NCBI GenBank assembly: GCA_030693515.1
Contig: JAUYAK010000020.1
Span: 1-45,277, forward strand
Source: Opitutaceae bacterium
Lineage (GTDB): Bacteria > Verrucomicrobiota > Verrucomicrobiia > Opitutales > Opitutaceae
Reading direction: 5' to 3'
Length of the DNA stretch: 45,277 nt
Both the position numbers and the translations under genes were made by a program. This document shows positions 1 to 7,500 of the stretch, piece by piece. The notes below the pieces were generated by a model. It saw only the letters and a list, made by a program, of their open reading frames with translations, was not told where the DNA came from and ran no database searches. The stretch's first letter is position 1. Every line of letters starts with the position of its first letter.

Positions 1-49
1 CACCGCCCACGAGTTCACGCCCCAGCGCTTCGCTCAACTCCCCCGCTGA
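1..49 (+). CDS. 3' end of an unidentified gene
   Basis: Reading from base 2, fifteen codons run to a TGA at 47-49 and give a tail ending in ...HEFTPQRFAQLPR. Thirteen of the fifteen codons end in G or C, as in the certain genes nearby, and the other two frames lack this bias. It is probably the C-terminus of a gene that starts left of the window. Too little remains to identify it. Confidence 0.35.
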   Translation, partial: TAHEFTPQRFAQLPR

Positions 50-120
50 TTGCTCACCTCCGCCACTCGCCGGCTCTTTCATCTCTCCAATATAGCGGCC
101 GCGATTCCCGCGGCTAGCCT

Positions 121-522
121 GTGCTCGAGTTACCGCTTACAACCGACTGGCTCCGGCGCATCCCCGATCCCGCTGACCGGGCCTTGATCGGCATGATGAT
201 AGCCGAGCGCAATCGGCTGCGGCACGAGGTCAATTTGCTCAAAGCGAAATCGGGCATCGTGGTGGATCGACGGCCCGTGTCCTCCGACGCACGCCCCGCC
301 GGCCGCGACACGATGCAGATTTTATTGCAGGAGTCCGTCCTGGTGCCGACGGAGCGCGAAGCGCTCGCAAAAGTGTTTTCCGAAAAGTGGCTTGAGGATC
401 ACGGGTTGAAAATCGGTTCGCACGGCTCCCTGCTCAACGAACGCGGCGGCGAGCTCTTCCCGTTCGGCTTCGTGCCGGGACTGCGCAAGCTGCTGGCAAC
501 GGCGAGAGTATCCGAACCGTAG
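121..522 (+). CDS. Small conserved-looking protein, possibly GmtX-like
   Basis: A 133-residue soluble protein starting at GTG 121; an in-frame TAG at 115 excludes a longer form. The codons are strongly GC3-biased, which supports it as real. Residues 25-50 (MMIAERNRLRHEVNLLKAKS) look like a short amphipathic or coiled helix, followed by a VVDRRP motif. The C-terminal half carries ERGGELFPFGF and FVPGLRKLL. From memory, this pattern resembles the C-terminal part of GmtX proteins, which accompany tyrosine recombinases in the gamma-mobile-trio. That is a weak recollection, and the protein would be shorter than those. If correct, the recombinase genes should lie left of the window. Confidence 0.6.
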   Translation: MLELPLTTDWLRRIPDPADRALIGMMIAERNRLRHEVNLLKAKSGIVVDRRPVSSDARPAGRDTMQILLQESVLVPTEREALAKVFSEKWLEDHGLKIGSHGSLLNERGGELFPFGFVPGLRKLLATARVSEP

Positions 523-610
523 TTACGCTGATGCCTATCGCACGGCGGAACCGATCTCCTGGGCTCGCCCCGGGAGTCGCAGGCAAGGAGGAACGCCGCA
601 GGCGTAGTGT

Positions 611-655
611 CCTTGCCGGCGACGGAGGGGCCACAATCGAGACTTGGCTGCGGCG
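611..655. repeat. Degenerate repeat copy 1
   Basis: CCTTGCCGGCGACGGAGGGG followed by CCACAATCG and then CTGCGGCG. The partner copy lies 290 bp downstream at 901-946. The core GGAGGGGCCAC is identical in both. It resembles dispersed GC-rich intergenic repeats of large verrucomicrobial genomes, but only two copies are visible here. Confidence 0.5.
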
Positions 656-785
656 CACTCGACCCCGGCACGCAGAAACCGCTCCCGAGCGATCCCAGAG
701 ACTGCGCCGGCCTTTGCGCGCCGTCACACCACCGCCGCAAGCCCATAACCGCCGCCCGATTGTTCCCGCGCAATGCCGCAAACGG

Positions 786-857
786 AACTTTGGATTCAAA
801 CTTTGGCCCAAAGTTAGCCAACTGCGTGCGTGCGACGAGGTAGCTCAACAACTTTGG
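786..857. repeat. AACTTTGG motif cluster with palindrome
   Basis: The 8-mer AACTTTGG occurs at 786-793, 799-806 and 850-857 and, inverted, at 808-815. Copies 2 and 4 form a perfect hairpin AACTTTGG-C-CCAAAGTT (799-815). It could be a binding site or a decayed dispersed repeat. The function is unknown. Confidence 0.55.
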
Positions 858-900
858 ACTCAGAGGTGGAATAAAAGGTGGAGGCGACGCAGGAGCACGA

Positions 901-946
901 CCTTGACGGCGCCGGAGGGGCCACGCTCGCGAGCGGTCTGCGGCGG
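901..946. repeat. Degenerate repeat copy 2
   Basis: CCTTGACGGCGCCGGAGGGG followed by CCACGCTCG and CTGCGGCGG. It is the second copy of the repeat at 611-655, in the same orientation, with several mismatches. Confidence 0.5.
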
Positions 947-1066
947 AAACACCCCCAGCCGGCCAACCCGACCCACGCCGACCCCGCGTCCCCGCCCGCC
1001 TTTCCACCCGGCACACCCCGCCGCAAACCGATATTCGCTGCCTGGCTTTCCGAGATTGAAGTTTTT

Positions 1067-2527
1067 TCAGAGCATGACCTTGGCGAGTCCCCACGATCCG
1101 CCGGGCGCGTCCTTCAAGGCGCCGGACTTCTCCAAGGCGGCCACGCTTTGCTCCCATGATCCGCAGGGCAAATCGGCCGAAAAACCGATGAGCCGCGCCA
1201 TGAGTCCGACAAATGGAACGGGGTTGCCGCCCACCGTCAGGGCCTCCAAGCACGAAAGGTAATCGCCGCGTAGCGACGTGGGCACGATCAACCGCCCGTT
1301 GGCACCGGCGGTCAGCTCGGCATTCAGGAAAAGCCGCGCCAGCCGGCCGTTGCCGTCGTTGAACGGATGCACTTCGGCCACGACGAACATCATGAAGGCA
1401 CCCCGCGCCACCGGTTGCGCCAGATGCCGGCCCAGCTCGAACGCCTTTCGCAGCGTGCCCCGCACCAACTCCGGTGCGACGAATTCGCGGGTGCCGACAC
1501 GATTGGCCGTTTCCTTGAAACGTCCCGGCCCCACGTCGAGCCGGTCGTGCATCAATCGGGCGTGCCGCACTTCCAGCAGCCGGAGAAAATCGGCGGCATC
1601 GTGCGGCGTTTCCCGACGGTTGTGACCATCCGTCGCGAGATGAAACGTCGACAGGATGTCGTGCGCGTCTTTCGGCCGCGCCTCGGGCAACTTGCGGTCG
1701 AACACGATCTCCCGCGCCTCCTGAATGGTAAAAATGGTCCCCTCAATGTAGTTCGAAAAATACGCCTCCCAGAATGCGTGCAAGCGGCGCTCCGCTTCCG
1801 GACGTTCCGGGACCGCCACGAAGGACTCCGTCGCCAGCCGCGTGGCGAGCTGCTCGAAAAGAGCCAACCGGTCGGGATCGTAAGGTTCGCGCCTCGCGCG
1901 AGCCCGGCCCACCGCCGAAACCAATGCCGTCTCCTGTCCCCCTTCTGTCAGGGCAGTGACAATCGCCCGCGCGCGCGCCGCCTCCTTGGCGAGTCCCAGC
2001 GTCGGCGCGAGTTCCTCCGCCGCGGCCAAAAGGCGGCGTAGTTCGTCCGGCCCATGGATGCGGCAAAGCCGATCCAACCACGCCTCAACCGCCTCACGGT
2101 CCAAGGTCTTTCGTTCGCCCCCTGACCGCGCCCGACTTTCCGTCAAATTTTCCAACAGCGCACGAGGCCGCGAGGCCATGAAGAAATCTGCGCCCACCTG
2201 CGTGTCACCGGCCCCGGCCGGCGCACCTTGCCAAATCCGCAGCGTGACGCCGGGCAATTCATGCGTCCGATCTTTCCCGCCGTGCGTCAGATGGTAAAAT
2301 CCCCCGGGCGAGGGCTTGGCCTCAATGGCGGTGCGATAGCCAATCACTGCGCCGGGATAGAAATGGCGAATCACCGCCGGCAGCTCCTCCCGGATGATGT
2401 CTTCCGGCGCATTGATCAGGTCCGTGGTGTAAATTCTCGACGCCAGCTTGCGCGCCACCTTGCGTTTGATCAGTCGCGCGAGTTGCGTGACTTGCGCGGT
2501 ATCTGATGAACCGAAGAGGAGAGGCAT
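1067..2527 (-). CDS. Fic-domain AMPylase-like protein with AbiEi-like N-terminal domain
   Basis: A 486-residue protein. The Fic signature HPFNDGNGRLAR is complete at residues 387-398, including the catalytic His and the nucleotide-binding GNGR loop. An upstream inhibitory-helix motif S258-NYI-E262-G263 fits the (S/T)xxxE(G/N) rule of intramolecularly autoinhibited Fic enzymes. Such enzymes usually transfer AMP to a hydroxyl side chain of a target protein. The first ~190 residues (for example LASRIYTTDLIN and a GYRTA stretch) resemble AbiEi-type winged-helix antitoxin/regulator proteins; this is my inference. Two direct repeats lie just upstream at 2562-2616 and suggest autoregulation. The gene stands alone on the minus strand and may be a self-contained toxin/regulator or defence cargo. 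The target is unknown. Confidence 0.9.
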   Translation of the reverse strand: MPLLFGSSDTAQVTQLARLIKRKVARKLASRIYTTDLINAPEDIIREELPAVIRHFYPGAVIGYRTAIEAKPSPGGFYHLTHGGKDRTHELPGVTLRIWQGAPAGAGDTQVGADFFMASRPRALLENLTESRARSGGERKTLDREAVEAWLDRLCRIHGPDELRRLLAAAEELAPTLGLAKEAARARAIVTALTEGGQETALVSAVGRARARREPYDPDRLALFEQLATRLATESFVAVPERPEAERRLHAFWEAYFSNYIEGTIFTIQEAREIVFDRKLPEARPKDAHDILSTFHLATDGHNRRETPHDAADFLRLLEVRHARLMHDRLDVGPGRFKETANRVGTREFVAPELVRGTLRKAFELGRHLAQPVARGAFMMFVVAEVHPFNDGNGRLARLFLNAELTAGANGRLIVPTSLRGDYLSCLEALTVGGNPVPFVGLMARLIGFSADLPCGSWEQSVAALEKSGALKDAPGGSWGLAKVML

Positions 2528-2561
2528 AAAAATCGGTGGCTAACGAACTCTTCCAAGGCCG

Positions 2562-2616
2562 AAATGTGAATTATCGGAACTTAGCACATATAAAATGTGA
2601 ATTATCGGTATTTAGC
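2562..2616. promoter_or_regulatory. Two direct repeats upstream of the Fic gene
   Basis: The 16-mer AAATGTGAATTATCGG occurs at 2562-2577 and again at 2593-2608, 31 bp apart (about three helical turns). Each is followed by a near-identical tail (AACTTAGC, TATTTAGC). The pair sits 35-90 bp upstream of the Fic start codon in markedly AT-rich DNA, the usual position of a promoter. I infer operators, possibly for the Fic protein's own N-terminal domain. Confidence 0.65.
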
Positions 2617-2686
2617 GAGCAAAAATACCTCCTCGCGAAGCCGTAGGTGGCGCAAAGGCGGAGCATGGGCAAGAGGATGCCTCCGC

Positions 2687-3517
2687 TCAGAGCATCCCCG
2701 CATTGCGGAAGCTAAAGAATCCCACGCCCAGTGGGTCAGACTCGCGCCGACCGATGATCACATGGTCAATCAACTCAATATCAACGGCTTTCGCCGCCTC
2801 TCGGAGCTGGCGCGTCACCGCCACATCGGGGTTGCTCGGTGCGGGATCACCGGAACTTGGGTGATTATGCACACACACGACGGCCGTCGCTCCCTCGCGA
2901 ATGGCTATTCTAAAGACTTCTCTTGGATGAGCTAATGCAGCTGTTGCCGTCCCGGAAGTCGCCTCGACCTGTTTGATCAGCCGGTTCTTACGATTGAGAC
3001 AAAGAACGTAGAATTTCTCCACTGCGAGCCCGAAGACAATCGGCTCCATGTGGGCCGCAATCAACTCAGCCCGGTTCATCAGCGGCAACTGCCCGCCCGG
3101 CCCCCGCATCATCCGCCGGCCGATCTCCGCGATGGCGGACAACTGACATCCCTTGATCCGCCCGATGCTCTTCATCCGCCGGAAATCCGCCGGCTGCCAT
3201 CCGGCGAGTGCGGCCAGCGATCCCGCCTCCGCCACGAGGTCTCTCGCCACCGCCAGCGCGTCCCTTGCGCGGACCCCGTTACCTTGCAGCATCATCGCGA
3301 CCAGTTCCGTATCGCTCATCGCGGTGACGCCAAAGGCTTCCATCCGCTGCTGCGGTTGCTCGCCGCAGGCGATTGCCGGCGAATCGTCGGTGAAGGAGCT
3401 TACTGCTCCGAATTCAAATAAGGATTGTTGCATCGTGTCCGGCGCACGTGGCGCCGCCCGGCCGGGCTTAGATGCCCGGTTGTCGAGTGCGTCTCGCGCG
3501 TTGGACCGTGAAGGCAT
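2687..3517 (-). CDS. radC: RadC/JAMM-domain protein
   Basis: A 276-residue RadC-family (UPF0758) protein. Residues 52-135 form the N-terminal helix-hairpin-helix region (MSDTELVAMML, KSIGRIKGCQLSAIAEIG). Residues ~140-276 are the JAMM/MPN+ metalloprotease-like fold with the full zinc motif HNHPSSGDPAPSNPD (H217, H219, D224 region). The molecular role of RadC is unsettled; copies are very common next to anti-restriction and conjugation genes on mobile elements. The first 28 residues are R/P/A-rich with weaker codon bias, so the true start may be Met29 at 3433. Confidence 0.93.
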   Translation of the reverse strand: MPSRSNARDALDNRASKPGRAAPRAPDTMQQSLFEFGAVSSFTDDSPAIACGEQPQQRMEAFGVTAMSDTELVAMMLQGNGVRARDALAVARDLVAEAGSLAALAGWQPADFRRMKSIGRIKGCQLSAIAEIGRRMMRGPGGQLPLMNRAELIAAHMEPIVFGLAVEKFYVLCLNRKNRLIKQVEATSGTATAALAHPREVFRIAIREGATAVVCVHNHPSSGDPAPSNPDVAVTRQLREAAKAVDIELIDHVIIGRRESDPLGVGFFSFRNAGML

Positions 3518-3657
3518 GGCCAGTCACGCCGGCGGAGCGCAGCGCAGCGCGGCGGGAAGGTGTGCGGCGCAGCGCGCACCACCTTGACGGCCATGGCAAA
3601 ATCGGGAAAACGCGCGAACCAGCAGGCCAGTGACTCCGGCTCCTGCCGGTCAAACAT
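3400..3657 (-). CDS. Doubtful small ORF upstream of radC
   Basis: An 85-residue frame beginning MFDRQEPESLACWFARFP. The first ~50 codons have GC-rich third positions and fill a 220-bp stretch that otherwise has no gene. The second half runs in another frame over the radC N-terminus and loses the bias. If radC starts at 3433, the two would overlap by only ~34 bp. No function is recognised. It may be a conserved leader or a chance frame. Confidence 0.25.
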   Translation of the reverse strand: MFDRQEPESLACWFARFPDFAMAVKVVRAAPHTFPPRCAALRRRDWPCLHGPTRETHSTTGHLSPAGRRHVRRTRCNNPYLNSEQ

Positions 3658-3737
3658 TCATGGTGATACGCTTCGCTCGGTGCGCGCTAGCTCCACGCTC
3701 GACGGGATCAAATGATACGGCTCATCATTCCTATGTC

Positions 3738-4463
3738 ATGCCCCTCAACAATCCGAGCAGCCCGGTAGCAATTATTACCGCCGCCAGCAAAGGTATCGGT
3801 GCGGCATGTGCGCGAAAACTGGCGGAGCGCGGCTATCGGCTGGTTCTAATGTCCCGAAGCGAAGCGATTCATGCAATCGCTCGGGAGGTTAACGGAATCG
3901 CTGTGCAAGGAACCGTCTCGTCAGTATCGGACCTCACAAACCTCGTGCAGGTAGCATTGGATCGATTCGGACGCGTAGATGCAGTGATCAACAGTTCCGG
4001 GCATCCCGAGAGCGACGCACTACTCGCAATTACTGATGATCGTTGGACCGAAGTTTTTGAAATGTATTTTCTGAGCATCGTGCGCATGAGTCGCCTCGTG
4101 GTGCCGATTATGACCGAAAGAGGCGGCGGCGGGTTCGTGAACATTTCTGGAAGCGATGTGTATGAACCGAGTTCTTCTTTTGCCGCCGCGTCCGTGATCC
4201 GCGCATCGATGACGGCCTACACAAAACTGTTCGCTCAGCAGCACGCTGCTCAAAAAATCCGGATGAACTGCGTAGCCCCCAACGTCGTCCTAGACTTTGA
4301 ACCCGGTCAGGTGCGCGCTGATTTGAAATCTCGGCTACCGATCCAGCGTCCTGCATCTTTTCGTGAGGTCGCCGACGTGGTTGCTTTCTTGCTTTCCGCG
4401 GAGGCGTCATACGTCAGTGGTGAGACAGTGCGTGTCGATGCCGGAGCGTCGAAGGCGATCTGA
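3738..4463 (+). CDS. Short-chain dehydrogenase/reductase-like protein without the usual catalytic pair
   Basis: Starting at ATG 3738 gives 241 residues, and the Rossmann nucleotide motif TAASKGIG then lies directly after the N-terminal strand; an upstream in-frame ATG adds only unstructured residues. Other SDR landmarks are present: NSSG in place of NNAG, VNISGS, and the C-terminal SYVSGETVRVDAG. Where the YxxxK catalytic pair is expected, the sequence reads ASVIR before ASMTAYTKLF, so Tyr and Lys appear replaced by Ala and Arg. A subfamily with this change exists, to my knowledge. Codon use is clearly less GC-biased than in the flanking genes, so it looks like recently acquired cargo. The substrate is unknown. 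Confidence 0.8.
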   Translation: MPLNNPSSPVAIITAASKGIGAACARKLAERGYRLVLMSRSEAIHAIAREVNGIAVQGTVSSVSDLTNLVQVALDRFGRVDAVINSSGHPESDALLAITDDRWTEVFEMYFLSIVRMSRLVVPIMTERGGGGFVNISGSDVYEPSSSFAAASVIRASMTAYTKLFAQQHAAQKIRMNCVAPNVVLDFEPGQVRADLKSRLPIQRPASFREVADVVAFLLSAEASYVSGETVRVDAGASKAI

Positions 4464-4520
4464 CAGGCGACGGTCAACGGTAGGCACCCATTCTGAGATT
4501 CTGATTCCATCTGACGCATG

Positions 4521-7500
4521 CTACGCGACGCGCAACTTCACCCGCCGCGCCGGGGCCGACTCGTCATGGGCCGGCTTCGGATCGGCCTCGAGTCCCTTGA
4601 CCCGCACGAAGCGATACGTCTCTCCCTCGCGCAAGTAACCCTTGGGCACTGTGAGCTTGTAGGCGTCCACGGCCGCCGCTGACACGGGGCGATTCTCGGT
4701 CATCGCCTGCGCGACAATCGCACGATGGGCCGACAACACCGTCGCCTTGCCCGCAGGCGAATATCCCAACGCCGTCCCACCCCAGTGACCGTGCTCCATC
4801 ATCCAGCGCATAAACTCCCGGCCGATGCCTTTTCCGCGGTGGCCGGCATCCAAACCCATCCCGCCTCCGCCATGTTCGCCAATCGGCCTCCAATTAAACC
4901 TCAACGCCCCGTCGATCGTTCGCAGCCGGTGAAAAACCAGCGGCACTCCATCGGTGCTCAGTCCAAAGGCAAACTCGTCCCGCGCCTTCTGCGCGATGCC
5001 ATAGAAATCCTGCCACTTGCCCACGACCTGCTTGCTCGTTGGTTTGCCTTTCATCGTCACGCGGAAGAAGCCCTCGCCGTCCCAGTTGGCCGCGCTCGCA
5101 TCCACCCGATGCCCGTTCGGGCCGAGCATTTCTTTGGGTGATTTCAATTCCGGCGGATTTTCCTTCGGAGCGCCCGCGGTGGATTTCGCCACGCCGTTCA
5201 TGGTGGTTCGCGCCGCCGTCGCCCGCGTTCGCTCCGCTACCGGTCGCTCCTCCGGTGCTTCGTTCTCGGCCGCCTCCTCCTTGTCCGGCGTTTCGGTTTC
5301 CTGCGATTCGGTCGCCAGCCGTTCGGACGCCTGATTCTTCGTAATGTCGAGGGCCTTTACCAACTCCGACTGCCGCACGGCCAATTCGCGGTAACGCTCC
5401 TCGTGCTCGAACACTTTTTCCGTCAGCGCACCGAATTCCACCTGCTCTTTTTTCGCCCGCTCCAAACTCTGTCCGCACCGCGCCAAATCTTCCTCGATCG
5501 TTCGCACCGCGTGTTCGAGCGACGCCACAATCCCGACCGGCGATGGCGTGACATTCGAGGGATACTCCATCGCACCTCGTAGCGTTAGTTTTTCGGAGTT
5601 GGTCGAACGAAACTCGATCTTGAATCCCGCGACTTCTCCGAGCACGACCGTCGACGGTCGGCCCAACAAGTGGTCCCGCTTGTGATCTTCCACGGCGTAG
5701 ATGAGCGCCGCACCGGCCTTCGGCCGGTCGGTGAACACCTCGCCGTTGACGGTCATCTGAAATTTATCTCCATGGGTGTCCTGCCGCGTCGCCAAGTCCT
5801 TTTTGATTTCTACGGCCCAGCGCTCGAAGCGCACCGCATCCTGTTCCGCCATCCGCACCCGCGCCCGCGCCGTGTATTGCGATTCGTTGTGCTCGGCCCG
5901 CAGTCGCGACAAACGCATGACCTCCGCATCGACCTTGGCTTTTTCGATCACGAGCGGATTGCCGGACGCAATCGCCTTCACCTCCGCATACGTCAGCGCG
6001 GGTGTGTCCAAATCCTCGATCCGCCGCGCGGTGGATTCGCCGGTCATGATCTGGCTGATGAACTTCGCCTTCGTCTCCAACGTCTGCCACATATAAGCAT
6101 CGAAGCTGCCCTCGGTCACATACCGCAGGATTTTCACGACCGGATTCGTGTTCCCCTGGCGCAGAATCCGGCCCTCGCGCTGCTCGATGTCCGCCGGCCG
6201 CCACGGCGCATCCAAATGATGCTCGGCGACAAGTAACGTCTGGGCGTTCGTGCCCGCGCCCATCTTCTGGGTGGAACCCATGAGCACGCGCACTTTTCCA
6301 GCGCGAACGTCGCGAAACAGCGCGAGCTTCGACGCGTCGCTGTCGTAGTCCTGGATGAAGGCGACCTCCTCCGCTGGGACGCCGAGTCGCACGAGCTTCG
6401 CTTTCACATCCTGATAGACCGAAAAACCCTCGCCCTCGGCCTTCGGCGTGGAGAGGTCGCAAAACACCATCTGTGAAAGTTTCTTCGCCCGGGTCTCTTG
6501 CCAGACGGAAAAGATCTCTCGCACGGCTGTGTTGACCTTGCTGTCCGCATGGTCGGGCGCTCCGGGACGGATGAGTCGCAAATCGAGTGCCGCCTTCCTG
6601 CCTTCCCCGGTGATCTTGAGCATGTTGTCCTCCCACGGTGGCACATGATCGGTCTTTAATTTTTCCGCGCGCTTCGCGAGCGCCGCGACGATTTCCTTCA
6701 ACTCCGGCGAACACGGCGCCTGCACGACCCGCGCCTTGCCGCCGTCGAGTGCCGGCACCGGCAGTTTCAACATCGCCGCCGTTTGCACGTCGGCCATCTG
6801 ACGGAACAGGTGCATCAACTCCGGCACGTTCACGAACCGCGCGAATCGCGTGTTCAACCGATACCCGGCGCCGTCCGGCGCTAGCTCCATCGCCGTAACC
6901 GTCTCACCGAAGGTCGCGGCCCACGCGTCAAAATGTTTCAGCCGCAATTTTTGCAGCACCTCCGGTTGGAGATACCGTTGCATCGTGAACATCTCCGCCA
7001 TCGTGTTCGTGATCGGTGTGCCGGTCGCGAAAGTGACCCCGCCGCCGCCGTTGATGCGCTGCACGTGTTGCACTTTAAGCAGCATGTCGAACGCTCGCTC
7101 CGACGCCGATTGCGGCAGCCCCGCCACGCGCGTCATCTTCGTCGTGTAAAAGAGATTTTTGAACGCCTGTGCCTCGTCCACGAACAGCCGGTCAACGCCG
7201 AGTTCCTCGAATGTGAGCGTGTTGTCCTTCCGGTGTTCGGCCGCGAGCGATTCCAATTTGAATTCGAGCCGCTTTTTCGCCCGTTCGATTTCCTTCACGA
7301 TCCGGCTCCCGCCGTTGCCCTTCACCTCGCGGATGCACGATTCCAATTCTTCGAGTTGCGTCTGAAAAAACTCTTTCTTCGCCGCCGTGGAAATGGGCAG
7401 CCGCTCAAAACCGGAATGTGTCACGATGACCGCATCCCAATTGTTGGTGGCGATGCGACTCATCAACTCGCGCCGACCCGCGCTCGCAAAATCGTCCTTC

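Larger units (their letters stand above)
523..1066. other. 544-bp intergenic region with degenerate repeats
   Basis: No convincing gene is present. Long open frames cross it on both strands, but they are R/P/A-rich and overlap the certain genes on either side. It contains a degenerate direct repeat (611-655 and 901-946) and a cluster of AACTTTGG motifs (786-857), listed separately. The T-rich stretch at 1062-1066 touches the Fic stop codon. I see no clear promoter or terminator. Confidence 0.5.

Noticed and set aside
523-1066. CRISPR array
   Set aside because: Only two diverged repeat copies 290 bp apart and four short 8-mers at irregular spacing; no regular repeat-spacer pattern.
399-1253. 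284-residue minus-strand open frame and the opposing 243-residue plus-strand frame (531-1262)
   Set aside because: Both are R/P/A-rich without domains, overlap certain genes (121-522 and Fic) and reflect high GC with few stop codons.
5670-6236. 188-residue plus-strand frame inside the helicase gene
   Set aside because: It is antisense to conserved helicase motifs.
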